Part shown: positions 25,557 through 35,595 of the stretch, in pieces
How positions within the stretch are numbered: the first letter of the stretch is position 1
How the letters are laid out: every line of letters begins with the position of its first letter
Notes under the pieces: generated by a model
The model's database searches: none
The model's input: only the letters and a program-made list of their open reading frames with translations
What the model was told of the DNA's origin: nothing
Position numbers and translations under genes: made by a program
Source of the DNA: Acidimicrobiales bacterium
GTDB taxonomy: Bacteria > Actinomycetota > Acidimicrobiia > Acidimicrobiales > Palsa-688
NCBI GenBank assembly: GCA_035533095.1
Contig: DATLUM010000050.1
Span: 1-64,000 of the forward strand
Reading direction: 5' to 3'
DNA length: 64,000 nt

Positions 25557-26102
25557 TTACGGGCTCGAGGGGTGGTTGGGCCCATCCGGCTCCGGAGACG
25601 AGGGCCCACCGGCGGGATCCGCGGGGATGTCGACCACGACGCGCGAATGGTCGTCTTTGTCGTAGTGCACCTTGACGGTGCCCCCGACCTTGACCCTGGC
25701 CCGCGCCTCCTGGGTGGGGAACGCGACACGGGTGGTGACCTCGAACGGATCTCCGTCCGCCGGAGTGATCTCGACGGTCAACCGGCTCCGGGTGACCGGC
25801 CCGATCGTCCGCTCGTCGACCACCGAGATGATCTTGGCATCGGTCTGCTCGCCGGTGCGGAGAAGATCGGGAGGGTTGACATCGGTCTCCCCCACCGCCG
25901 GCTCGGCGCTCGGCGGCGGCACGTCAGACGCCGCCGGCTGTGGCTTCCGCTCGCGGGTGCGCTTGGGCGCCGACGGGCTTCGTGCCGGTCGCGCCGGAGG
26001 TGAGACACGCGTTCCTTGCATCGTCTGCTGGCTCTGCATGGCCAGGCTCAGGCCGATCACGACGATTACCAGCACGACGGTCAGCGCGACTGCTCCGGTC
26101 AC
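25557..26102 (-). CDS. Membrane-anchored DUF3592-like protein inside the SUF operon
   Basis: With the GTG at 26102 the protein has 181 residues: one transmembrane segment at the N-terminus (GAVALTVVLVIVVIGLSLA), a Pro/Arg-rich linker, then a small beta domain (DAKIISVVDERTIGPV, LTVEITPADGDPFEV, VKVGGTVKVHYDKDDHSRVVVD). This domain resembles the DUF3592-type beta fold of actinobacterial membrane proteins. A longer ATG frame to 26201 would overlap the sufB end. Lying between sufB and sufD, it could be a chance insertion or a membrane tether for cluster assembly; nothing in it shows a metal site. Confidence 0.65.
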   Translation of the reverse strand: MTGAVALTVVLVIVVIGLSLAMQSQQTMQGTRVSPPARPARSPSAPKRTRERKPQPAASDVPPPSAEPAVGETDVNPPDLLRTGEQTDAKIISVVDERTIGPVTRSRLTVEITPADGDPFEVTTRVAFPTQEARARVKVGGTVKVHYDKDDHSRVVVDIPADPAGGPSSPEPDGPNHPSSP

Positions 26103-26155
26103 ACCGGCGATGCTACCCCCGGTCGTACCCGGCGGGCGGGCGCCGCCGGTAAGCC

Positions 26156-27559
<1,404 letters not shown>

Positions 27560-27595
27560 ACGGCGATTCCTTCCCAGGGAGACGGGGGATTTCTC

Positions 27596-27607
27596 CTATC
27601 CCGATAG
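27596..27607. promoter_or_regulatory. Palindromic operator ahead of sufB
   Basis: CTATCCCGATAG, a perfect CTATC-N2-GATAG palindrome 37 bases upstream of the sufB start. It shares nine of twelve bases and the flanking TAGT with the site in the sufC promoter at 11204-11215. TACTAT on the minus strand just upstream could be the -10 box. Confidence 0.5.
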
Positions 27608-27658
27608 TAACAACCCCTGAGAGGTAGCCGGTAGGTGATCTGCCGAAATTCGGGCGAA

Positions 27659-28660
27659 TCAGACAGCCACAGTGTCGGGCGCGCCGGCGGGACCGTCCGC
27701 CAGCACGGCGAGGGCGGTGGTCAGCCTGCGACCCTCGGCGTTGTCGGTCAGCCAGCGCCGGGTGGACACGTAGGCCGCCAGGGAAACCCTTCCCCGCACG
27801 CGAGCGTCCATCGGGTTGAAACCCATCGCGGCGGCCACGCTGCGACCGGGCTCGATCGCAGCCACTTCTGTACCGCGTCGCCTGAGCGAGGCCACCTCAG
27901 AATGGAGCCGTGCACGCAGCGGCTGGCGCATGATGCTGCCGGTCGCCAGCGCCGGCCATGCGGAAGCGGTGGTCATCGGTGAGCTCACAATCACGAGGTC
28001 CAGTCCGAGGCCGGCGACCAGGTCGAGGTTCACCAGCGACCTGACTCCCCCGTCGACGTAACGGTGCCCGGCGATGGCGACGGGCCGGAAATACCCGGGG
28101 ATCGCACAGGATGCAGCCACGGCGTCGCCGACCGCGGTTCGCGGCGACCCTTCCTGGCCGAACACCACGCGGTGGCCCTCCCGCAGATTGACGGCGGTCA
28201 ACCACAGCGCCTCGTTCGGCCACCGACCCGCGTACACAGCGTTGATCCCGCTCGAGATCGCGTCGGTTGGCACCCGTCCGGCCGGCATCAGAGCCGCCAA
28301 TAAGGGGACGGGCGGGAACACGTGGAGCCGCGTAAGAGCCCTCAGCACGCCCAGGGGGTCCGCGACGGGGCGCATGGACAGGAAGTGGGAGGCGGTCGGC
28401 CGGGGCCGGTGCGGTCGGCCGATCTCGGCGAGCCGTGCTCCCTCCTGCGATAATGCCCCGCCCTCGCTGATCGCACGGAGATCGCCGGCCGGTAGACCCG
28501 CGCGGAGCATCGCGGCGGTCATCGATCCGGCCGACGTCCCGACGATCACCTCCGAGCGGCGGGGATCCCATCCCGTCGCGTCCGCAAGCGCCGACAGAAC
28601 CGCGCCGTGGTAGGCGACACCAACCGATCCCCCAGCCCCAAGTACAAGGCCCACTCGCAT
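27659..28660 (-). CDS. Patatin-like phospholipase family protein
   Basis: A 333-residue patatin-fold hydrolase. It has the glycine-rich oxyanion motif at the very start (VLGAGGSVGVAYHGA), the nucleophile Ser in VGTSAGSMTAA and the dyad Asp in RYVDGGVRSLVN. Members release fatty acids from phospholipids or acylglycerols. The ATG at 28660 puts the glycine motif at residues 7-12, as is usual. The longer frame to 28759 adds an unrelated stretch. Confidence 0.9.
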   Translation of the reverse strand: MRVGLVLGAGGSVGVAYHGAVLSALADATGWDPRRSEVIVGTSAGSMTAAMLRAGLPAGDLRAISEGGALSQEGARLAEIGRPHRPRPTASHFLSMRPVADPLGVLRALTRLHVFPPVPLLAALMPAGRVPTDAISSGINAVYAGRWPNEALWLTAVNLREGHRVVFGQEGSPRTAVGDAVAASCAIPGYFRPVAIAGHRYVDGGVRSLVNLDLVAGLGLDLVIVSSPMTTASAWPALATGSIMRQPLRARLHSEVASLRRRGTEVAAIEPGRSVAAAMGFNPMDARVRGRVSLAAYVSTRRWLTDNAEGRRLTTALAVLADGPAGAPDTVAV

Positions 28661-28718
28661 GAGAAAGCAAGCTACCGCCGGCCCGCAGCGGAACGGCGGA
28701 CCTCCACCGGACGGACTC

Positions 28719-28973
28719 TTATCGTTGCTCCGGCCGGTGGACGGGTCGCATCGCGGCAAGCAGCACGCCTACGACCATCGCCACGCCCACCCCGAAGACC
28801 GTCCACTTCGTGATGTCGGGCTCAACCCAGACGCTGCCGACGATCGGCGAGGCGGCCATGAGAAGGGCGAAGAGGAACTCACCGGGGGCGTAGAGGGCGG
28901 CCGGGCGCATGGGTCGCAGCATACCGGCCCGGTTTTGGACTCGACCAACCTCGCCCTGGATCTTCTGCACCAC
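28719..28973 (-). CDS. Small two-helix membrane protein, hypothetical
   Basis: An 84-residue protein with a polar, possibly amphipathic start (VVQKIQGEVGRVQNRAG) and two transmembrane segments (GEFLFALLMAASPIVGSVWV and WTVFGVGVAMVVGVLLAAM). It has some likeness to SPW-repeat-type small membrane proteins. The frame continues upstream without a usable start codon (AELALLAQHDS), so the GTG at 28973 is taken. An alternative start is the Met at 28922. Function unknown. Confidence 0.5.
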   Translation of the reverse strand: MVQKIQGEVGRVQNRAGMLRPMRPAALYAPGEFLFALLMAASPIVGSVWVEPDITKWTVFGVGVAMVVGVLLAAMRPVHRPEQR

Positions 28974-29083
28974 CGAGTCGTGCTGGGCGAGAAGCGCTAG
29001 CTCGGCGGGTCTCCGTGGATCAGTCAGAATGGCTGCCGGCCGAACCGCCGGCCACCTCGTACGACCACAGTTCAGACGACACA

Positions 29084-29109
29084 GAACCTGTCACATCAGG
29101 AACAGGTCC
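29084..29109 (-). terminator. Hairpin after the F420 oxidoreductase gene
   Basis: On the minus strand GGACCTGT and ACAGGTTC form an 8-bp stem with one G-T pair and a 10-base loop, 15 bases after the stop of the 29124-30176 gene. There is no T-run. Confidence 0.4.
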
Positions 29110-29123
29110 TCGCCAGCAACGCC

Positions 29124-30176
29124 TTAGCTGTCTGCGAGTTCCTTCAACTGCCCGATCAGGTCGGCCGGCGTCTGCCCCCCGGTCGGGACGGGCGTCACCT
29201 GCAGGTGGGTCACGCCGGCCTCTCTCATAGCGGCCACGCGTTCTGCGACATACCCCGCCGGCCCGCAGAGCGACGTGAGCTCGAGCATCTCGTCGGGCAC
29301 GAGGGCCGCGGCCTCGTTCTTCTTGCCCGACAGGTAGAGGTCCTGGATCTCCGCGGCTTCCTTCTCGTATCCGTACCTGCAGGCGAGGTCGTTGTAGAAG
29401 TTGCGACCCTTGGCGCCCATGCCCCCCACATAGAGGGCGACCATGGGTCTCGCCAGTTCCCGCACCTTGGTGACTTCCTCGCCCTCTCCGATGGACAGTA
29501 TCCCTCCGGCGCAGATCATCAGCTTTCCGAGGGACGGGTCACGTTTGGACTCACCCTCCGCGAGCGCGGCGCCCCACACGTCCTTTGCCCTCTCGGGGAT
29601 GAAGAGGATCGGTAGCCAGCCGTCGGCCACTTCTGCAGTCATTGCTACGTTCCTCTCGCCGAGGGAGGCGACCCAGATGGGAATCCGTGGCCGGACAGGG
29701 TGAGCGATGATCTTGAGGGGTCGGCCCAGGCCGGTGCCTTGACCGGCGGCCAGCGGCATGTGGTAGTTGCGTCCGTCGTGGGTCAGCGGCGCCTCCCTAG
29801 CCCACACCTTCCGGCAGATCTCGGCGATTTCGCGTGTTCGCCCGAGCGGGTTGTCATAGGCAACGCCGTGCCAACCTTCGATGACCTGCGGACCGGACGC
29901 ACCCAGTCCCAGATGGAAGCGGCCGTCCGACAGGGCGTCCAGGCCCGCCGCGGTCATGGCGATCAGGGTCGGGGTGCGCGTGTAGATCGGCAGGATGCCC
30001 GATCCGATCTGGACCCTGTCGGTCAGGGCGGCCAGGTAGCCCATCAAGCTCGGTCCGTCGAACCCGTATGCCTCCGCTACCCAGACGAGATCGAGGCCGG
30101 CCTTCTCCATCTCGCCGACCTGGCGGGCGGATTCCTTGAAGCCCCCGGCATAACTGAGCTGCGTGGCGATCTGCAT
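29124..30176 (-). CDS. LLM-class F420-dependent oxidoreductase
   Basis: A 350-residue luciferase-like TIM-barrel protein. The family pattern is clear: EKAGLDLVWVAEAYGFDGPSLMGYLAA, VQIGSGILPIYTRTPTLIAM, GRFHLGLGASGPQVIEGWHG, and PRIPIWVASLGERNVAMTAEVADGW. Actinobacterial members of this branch use coenzyme F420 for hydride transfer to an unidentified substrate, and relatives include methylene-H4MPT reductase-like proteins. No cofactor genes are adjacent. Confidence 0.88.
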   Translation of the reverse strand: MQIATQLSYAGGFKESARQVGEMEKAGLDLVWVAEAYGFDGPSLMGYLAALTDRVQIGSGILPIYTRTPTLIAMTAAGLDALSDGRFHLGLGASGPQVIEGWHGVAYDNPLGRTREIAEICRKVWAREAPLTHDGRNYHMPLAAGQGTGLGRPLKIIAHPVRPRIPIWVASLGERNVAMTAEVADGWLPILFIPERAKDVWGAALAEGESKRDPSLGKLMICAGGILSIGEGEEVTKVRELARPMVALYVGGMGAKGRNFYNDLACRYGYEKEAAEIQDLYLSGKKNEAAALVPDEMLELTSLCGPAGYVAERVAAMREAGVTHLQVTPVPTGGQTPADLIGQLKELADS

Positions 30177-30242
30177 AGGCGGACTATACGTGGCAGCCCG
30201 CCAACGCGGTCCGGGCGGCCTTCTACGGGCACAAATCTGCCT

Positions 30243-30446
30243 TCACCGCTCCGTCCCGAACAGCTCGGCATCCATCGCTGCTGCCGCCGCCCTGGTCGCT
30301 GGGTCGCCGGGTTCGCCGACCATCACCGCTAGCCGCCCGGGACCGTCGGGCAGGGGACCCGGATCGAAGCCCTCAGGGATCACGAGGACGACGTTCGACC
30401 CTGAAAAGACCAGAGCGAACGCCACCGATACGTCCTCGGCCATCAT
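30243..30446 (-). CDS. Small hypothetical protein
   Basis: A 67-residue frame (begins MMAEDVSVAFALVFSG, ends AAAMDAELFGTER) in the gap between the F420 oxidoreductase and the oligopeptidase. Its codon use has the same high third-position GC as the neighbours, and the opposite strand in this stretch looks non-coding. Two adjacent ATGs at 30446 and 30443 are candidate starts; a further in-frame ATG at 30473 shares a CATG with the oligopeptidase start. No domain was recognised. Confidence 0.45.
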   Translation of the reverse strand: MMAEDVSVAFALVFSGSNVVLVIPEGFDPGPLPDGPGRLAVMVGEPGDPATRAAAAAMDAELFGTER

Positions 30447-30471
30447 CGACGCGCAACCTAGCCGTGCCGGC

Positions 30472-32625
30472 ATGACAGGCTCGTTGGATATGCCCTCCCC
30501 GAAGCCGCCCGTTGCCGCCCGGCGCCCGCACGTGATCAGCCACCACGGGCGCGAACGCGTCGACGACTGGTACTGGTTGCGCGACAAGGACGATCCACAA
30601 GCGGTCGCTTACCTGAAGGCCGAGAACGCCTACACGGAGGCGATCCTGGGTCCGACTGAGCGACTGCAGAACGAGCTGTTCGAGGGCATCAAATCCAAGG
30701 TGAGCGAGACGGATGCCGGCGCACCGGTTCGCCACCGCGATTGGTGGTACTTCTACCGGACCGAGGAGGGACGCCAGTACCCGATCGCGTGCAGGGTGCT
30801 GGACTCCGAACGGGCGCTCAGCGCCGTGAAAGTCGCCGAAGTCGCACGGAGCGGCACCTTCCCTGTCGAGGAAGTCCTCCTCGACGAGAACGTGCTTGCA
30901 GTCGGGGACTACCTGGCCCTGGGGGTCTTCGACATCAGCCCCGACCACAACCTTCTCGCATACGCCGTCGACCACGACGGCTCGGAGAAGTTCACTTTGA
31001 GGTTCAAGGATCTCCGGGGCGGCGGGGATCTACCCGACGAGATTATGGGCGTCTACTACGGGTCAGCTTGGGCTGCGGACAATCGGACCTTCTTCTACAT
31101 CCGTCCAGACGAGGCGATGCGCCCGTTCCAGGTGTGGCGACACGTCGTGGGTTCCTCCCCTGACGGTCAAGGCGACGAGCTCGTGTACCAAGAAGATGAC
31201 GAACGGTTCTTCGTCAGCATCGGCCTGTCACGGGACGAGTCGAGGATCGTCATCCACACCGCGAGCTCGGTGACATCCGAGTCGCGATCGGTCGACGCGA
31301 CGTCGCCCGTCGACCAACCGAAAATGATCATGGAGAGGTCGACCGGGGTCGAGTACGACGTCGAGTACGACGGCGGAAGCTGGCTCGTGCGTACCAACCT
31401 CAAGGCTCCCGACGGTTCACCGAGGACAAACTTCGCTCTCTACCGGCTGCCGGAAGGGAGCTCCGACCCCACGGACCTCGAGGTCGTCGTTGCGCACCGT
31501 GAGGACGTCACGCTCGAAGGTGTCGACGCGTTCGAGGGATTCCTCGCGGTCTGGGAACGCGATCAGACGGACGGGCTCTCGCACATTCGCATCGTCTCCA
31601 AGTCCACCGGTGACCAGTACGACGTCGAACACCCGGAGCCGGTGTACAAGATCAGCGGCGAGCCCAATCCCGAGTGGAGCGCAACCTCGTACCGCTTCGG
31701 CTACACCTCCCTGGTCACGCCTGCCACTTCGGTGGAGCTCGACGTGCAGGCGCGCACAAGCCAGCCGGTGTGGAGCCAGCTGGTTCCCTCGGGCCATGAC
31801 CCGGCGGACTACCGCACGGAACGCCTGTGGGCTCACACCAAGGACGGGCGCCTGGTCCCGGTGTCGGTCGTCGGCCGCGCCGACACTCCCCTCGACGGAT
31901 CGGCCCCATGCGTGCTTTACGGGTACGGGGCCTACGAGACAACCATCGACCCGTCCTTTTCCGCCGCAAGGCTCAACCTTGTCGAACGCGGGGTGAACTT
32001 CGCGATCGCCCATGTCCGGGGCGGAGGCGAGCTGGGTCGTACCTGGTACGAGGACGGGCGTCTGGATCACAAGGTGAACACCTTCACGGACTTCATCGCA
32101 GCCGCTGAGTACCTCGTGAGCACGGGGTGGGCGAAGCCTCAACGGTTGGCGATTCGCGGCGGGAGCGCCGGCGGCTTGCTTATGGGGGCGGTCACGAACA
32201 TGCGGCCGGACCTTTGGCGGGCGGTGGTCGCCGAGGTGCCCTTCGTCGACGTGGTGACGACCATGTGCGACCCGTCCCTCCCGCTCACGGTAACCGAGTG
32301 GGACGAATGGGGCGATCCGCTGCATGACCCTTCGGCGTACGACCGGATGCTCGCCTACTCGCCTTACGACAACGTGACGGACGGCCCGTTCCCTGCCATG
32401 TACGTGACTGGCGGGATCAACGACCCGCGCGTCGGCTTCTGGGAGCCGGCGAAGTGGGTGGCCAAGCTCCGGTCACGCGGTGCCGGAGCCGCCGGCCGGC
32501 CTCTGCTGCTGCGTACGGAGATGGGCGCCGGTCACGGCGGTGTGTCAGGTCGCTACGACGCGTGGAAGGACGAAGCCAGGGTGCAGGCGTTCATCCTCTG
32601 GCAGCTGGGCGTCGTCGAGCCGTAG
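30472..32625 (+). CDS. Prolyl oligopeptidase family serine peptidase (oligopeptidase B-like)
   Basis: A 717-residue S9-family peptidase that cuts short peptides, often after basic residues. The N-terminal part starts with PPVAARRPHVISHHGRERVD and WYWLRDKDDP, typical of oligopeptidase B, then a beta-propeller (about 80-430) and the alpha/beta-hydrolase domain. The catalytic triad is Ser565 (RGGSAGGLLMG), Asp651 (GGINDPRVGFWE) and His688 (MGAGHGG). The start is the ATG at 30472 or 30490; the open frame back to 30163 lies antisense to the small gene and is not used. No signal peptide, so cytoplasmic. Confidence 0.93.
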   Translation: MTGSLDMPSPKPPVAARRPHVISHHGRERVDDWYWLRDKDDPQAVAYLKAENAYTEAILGPTERLQNELFEGIKSKVSETDAGAPVRHRDWWYFYRTEEGRQYPIACRVLDSERALSAVKVAEVARSGTFPVEEVLLDENVLAVGDYLALGVFDISPDHNLLAYAVDHDGSEKFTLRFKDLRGGGDLPDEIMGVYYGSAWAADNRTFFYIRPDEAMRPFQVWRHVVGSSPDGQGDELVYQEDDERFFVSIGLSRDESRIVIHTASSVTSESRSVDATSPVDQPKMIMERSTGVEYDVEYDGGSWLVRTNLKAPDGSPRTNFALYRLPEGSSDPTDLEVVVAHREDVTLEGVDAFEGFLAVWERDQTDGLSHIRIVSKSTGDQYDVEHPEPVYKISGEPNPEWSATSYRFGYTSLVTPATSVELDVQARTSQPVWSQLVPSGHDPADYRTERLWAHTKDGRLVPVSVVGRADTPLDGSAPCVLYGYGAYETTIDPSFSAARLNLVERGVNFAIAHVRGGGELGRTWYEDGRLDHKVNTFTDFIAAAEYLVSTGWAKPQRLAIRGGSAGGLLMGAVTNMRPDLWRAVVAEVPFVDVVTTMCDPSLPLTVTEWDEWGDPLHDPSAYDRMLAYSPYDNVTDGPFPAMYVTGGINDPRVGFWEPAKWVAKLRSRGAGAAGRPLLLRTEMGAGHGGVSGRYDAWKDEARVQAFILWQLGVVEP

Positions 32626-32630
32626 CGACC

Positions 32631-32655
32631 TGAAGAGGTTCGCGAACCCCTCTAG
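32631..32655. repeat. Stop-codon palindromic element, copy 4
   Basis: TGAAGAGGTTCGCGAACCCCTCTAG between two convergent genes. AGAGGTTCG pairs with CGAACC(C)CTCT with one bulged C, so it can act as a bidirectional terminator. Its right end is the stop codon of the FtsH-like gene. Confidence 0.6.
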
Positions 32656-34529
32656 TCCACGGAAAAGGTCGGCGCGGGCGCCGTGTCACCGACCGCCTGA
32701 TCGCGGAGATCGACGACCTCGGTCGCGTGGGCGCCGTCATGAGCGGCGTACGCCGACTCGAGAACCCCCGTGATCTCGTCCCCGATGAGTTCTTCGCGTT
32801 CGAGCAACGCGTCGCGCAGCGCTTCCACGAGGTAGGAGTACCGGCTCAATATCACGCGGACATCCTCGCGAGCAGCGTCGAGGATCGCATCGACCCGTTC
32901 GCGGCAAGCATCGTCCGCGAGCACCTTCGCGACGATGTTCGGCAAGCCCGGCGCTTGGAGCGCGTCGAGCGATATCAGCGAACCCGCCATCCCGAAACTG
33001 CCAACCATTTGTGCCGCCGCTTCGGTCGCGGCCTGCAGGTCGCCGGAGACGCCGCTGCTGGTGTCGCCGAAGAACAGCTCCTCCGCCACCAGTCCGCCCA
33101 TCGCAACCCGGATCAGGCCCTCGATCTCGGCCTTGGTCTTCGTCCATCTCTCCTCGGTCTCCGAATGAGCGAGGAGCCCGAGAGCCGAGCTGCGCTTGAT
33201 GATCGAAAGGACCTCGAGGTTGCGTTCGGGCGTGACCAGCCATGCGACGGTCGCGTGTCCCGACTCGTGCGTGGCGATGGTCACCCGCTCCCTCTCGGCG
33301 TACGCAACCGGCTGTGCCAACCCCAGCTCGGCTGTCATCTTCGCCTTCTGAACGTCGTCCCAGCTGAGACGGTCGGCACCCCTGCGCAGCGCCCACACGA
33401 GCGACTCATCGAGAAGGTGTTCCAGCATGACGGGCGAGTAGCCGTAGGTAGATGCCGCCAGCGAATCCCTGAGAGCGGGGTCTTCGAGCTCGTGCTCGTG
33501 AGCCTTGCGCTGGAGGTAGTAATCGAGGATCTCCCGCCTCCCGGCCCGCCCGGGTAGATCGACGGTGATGGTCCGGTCGAACCGGCCGGGACGCAGCAAG
33601 GCCGGGTCGAGGTCGCCGGCGCGGTTCGTGGCGCCGATGACCAAGATGTTCGCCGGTGCCGTCGAAGGCTTGCGGAGCCGGCGCGATGCAGGAAGCCAGC
33701 GGTTGACGAGATCGATCAACGACCCCCTGATGCGGGTCCCCGCCGGCGGCTGGTCGAACGACTGGAGCTGGATGAGCAGCTCGTTGACCACCCCGGAGAT
33801 GCCTTCGCGCCCGGTACCGGGCCCCATTCCGGCGCGCGAGGCGCCGATCGCGTCGATCTCCTCTATGAACCCGATCGCGCCTCCCTCGCGCCGTGCATGC
33901 GCGCGCAGAGCCTTGAAGAAGGACCTGATCTTTCGGTTGGTCTGCCCGTAGTACATCGACTGGAACGCCGAGGAAGAGACGAAGAGGAACGGCACGCCGG
34001 CCTCGGCAGCCATGGCCTTGGCGATGTAGGTCTTGCCGGTGCCCGGCGGTCCTTCGAACAGAACGGCCCGGCGTGGAGTCCCGCCCATGCGCTCCTTGAA
34101 CGTCCGGTATGCGAGGAAGAGGTTCAGGGTCTTGACGACCTCCTCTACGACGACCGCCGATCCCTTGACGTCCGACAGGCGGGTGTCGATCTCCTCGGGC
34201 CGGTACAGGACATGCGGCGAGCGGCCGGCGCCCAGCAACGGGATCGCGAGGACCACGACCAGCACGAGGATCAGGATCACCGACGGCACGTAGGTTCCGG
34301 CGCCGGCTGGCAAGTGCGGGAGCGGCCAGCGGAACGCCGCAGCAGCCCCCTTCAGGTTACCGTTCGCGTACCGAAGACCCCCGACGACCGCCCGTATCAC
34401 GAGCGGCGTGGCGATGATGGCCAGCAGGATCGCGATGCGACGAAGCCGCCGCTGCCTGGCCACTTCGGCCGCCGCGCTGACGTCGCCGAAGCGAAGCACG
34501 TCCGAGCGAGCTAGCGACAGCGCTTCCAT
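32652..34529 (-). CDS. FtsH-like AAA protease with atypical Walker B
   Basis: A 625-residue membrane-bound AAA-peptidase. It has two transmembrane segments in the first 120 residues (IAILLAIIATPLVIRAVVGG and VPSVILILVLVVVLAIPLLG), then the AAA module with Walker A GPPGTGKT (160-167), Walker B GFIEEIDAIG and arginine finger RPGRFDRT. The zinc peptidase domain has HESGH (His421, Glu422, His425) and SGVSGDLQAATEAA with the third ligand. Walker B has Glu in place of the magnesium-binding Asp of FIDEID. Inserts between Walker B and the arginine finger are longer than in canonical FtsH, so this looks like a paralogue. Confidence 0.85.
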   Translation of the reverse strand: MEALSLARSDVLRFGDVSAAAEVARQRRLRRIAILLAIIATPLVIRAVVGGLRYANGNLKGAAAAFRWPLPHLPAGAGTYVPSVILILVLVVVLAIPLLGAGRSPHVLYRPEEIDTRLSDVKGSAVVVEEVVKTLNLFLAYRTFKERMGGTPRRAVLFEGPPGTGKTYIAKAMAAEAGVPFLFVSSSAFQSMYYGQTNRKIRSFFKALRAHARREGGAIGFIEEIDAIGASRAGMGPGTGREGISGVVNELLIQLQSFDQPPAGTRIRGSLIDLVNRWLPASRRLRKPSTAPANILVIGATNRAGDLDPALLRPGRFDRTITVDLPGRAGRREILDYYLQRKAHEHELEDPALRDSLAASTYGYSPVMLEHLLDESLVWALRRGADRLSWDDVQKAKMTAELGLAQPVAYAERERVTIATHESGHATVAWLVTPERNLEVLSIIKRSSALGLLAHSETEERWTKTKAEIEGLIRVAMGGLVAEELFFGDTSSGVSGDLQAATEAAAQMVGSFGMAGSLISLDALQAPGLPNIVAKVLADDACRERVDAILDAAREDVRVILSRYSYLVEALRDALLEREELIGDEITGVLESAYAAHDGAHATEVVDLRDQAVGDTAPAPTFSVD

Positions 34530-34665
34530 GGACGCCTCCTACCTGGTCCGACCGAGTTGACTTTCACAACACGGTAGATACCGCGGACGACCCCGGGACC
34601 CCTCTTCGGTGATTTCGCGTTTGCGCCATCTCAACGGACGCTTCCGCGGATTTCGGGAAAAATCC

Positions 34666-35493
34666 CTAAAGACCGAGTCGCAAACCTTCGAAAGCGGCCG
34701 TCACTTCGAGGCCATGCGGTTGGCCCAGAGCAACCGCCTCGGCGAGGAGCTCGTCCATCCGGTCGTCGCCGTGCGATGGGTCGTGGTGAAACAAGACCAG
34801 CTTGCGCGCATTCGCTTCGAGGGCGACGGTCACGGCGTAATCGACGGTGCAGTGCCCCCAGTGCGACTTCTCCTCGAACTCGCTGCGGGTGTACTGCGCG
34901 TCGTGGATCAACACGTCTGCGCCGTGCGCCAGCTCGACGACCGAATCCGCGACAGTGTCCAGGCCAAGTGGTGCTTGATGGTCGCTGATGTAAGTCACCA
35001 CGCGGCCATCCCAGACAACGCGGTATCCGACCGTCGGCCCGTTGTGGGGTACCGGTCTCACGATCACCTTCGCCGGTCCGATCATGAACTCGTCCTTCAG
35101 AACCTCGTGGAACCGGATGTCGCCGCGGAGCTCCGCGCACGTGACGGGAAAGTAGGGAGGTCGCATGAACCCGTCGAACAGCTCGGCGAGGGTTCCGTCG
35201 TCCTGCTGCGGGCCGTAGATATCGAACCTCGCCCCCTGCCTGTCTGCCGGGGGGAAGAAGGGAAGGCCCTGCACGTGGTCCCAGTGGATGTGGGTCACCA
35301 GTGCGGCGCCGACGAAGGACCCGTCGAGCGGCTGAGTCTCTCCGAACGCCCGCAGCCCGGTTCCGAGATCGAAGACGATCGGGGGGTTGATGCCCTCCGT
35401 CAAGGCGACACAGGCGGTGTTCCCACCGTAACGCCTGTTCGCTTCAGAAGGACAGGGGCACGAACCCCGTACCCCGTAGAAGGTCAACTCCAC
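34666..35493 (-). CDS. MBL-fold metallo-hydrolase (PhnP/RNase Z-like branch)
   Basis: A 275-residue metallo-beta-lactamase fold protein with the metal site THIHWDHVQGLPFF, a later Asp-His in ISDHQAP, DAQYT, and the C-terminal FHHDPSHGD. The N-terminus FYGVRGSCPCPSEANRRYGGNTACV is typical of phosphodiesterase-like members (PhnP or class II cAMP phosphodiesterase neighbours). A link to the cyclase at 19.6 kb is conceivable but not shown. It lies 136 bases downstream of the FtsH-like gene start on the same strand. Confidence 0.85.
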   Translation of the reverse strand: MELTFYGVRGSCPCPSEANRRYGGNTACVALTEGINPPIVFDLGTGLRAFGETQPLDGSFVGAALVTHIHWDHVQGLPFFPPADRQGARFDIYGPQQDDGTLAELFDGFMRPPYFPVTCAELRGDIRFHEVLKDEFMIGPAKVIVRPVPHNGPTVGYRVVWDGRVVTYISDHQAPLGLDTVADSVVELAHGADVLIHDAQYTRSEFEEKSHWGHCTVDYAVTVALEANARKLVLFHHDPSHGDDRMDELLAEAVALGQPHGLEVTAAFEGLRLGL

Positions 35494-35595
35494 TCGAAAC
35501 CCCCCAATGGTGTGGCCGGAAGGCTACAACCCGGCTGGACCAGCAGGGAGGTCGTGTGACGTCCGTAACACGTCGGTGTCATCTACAGGGATGTT

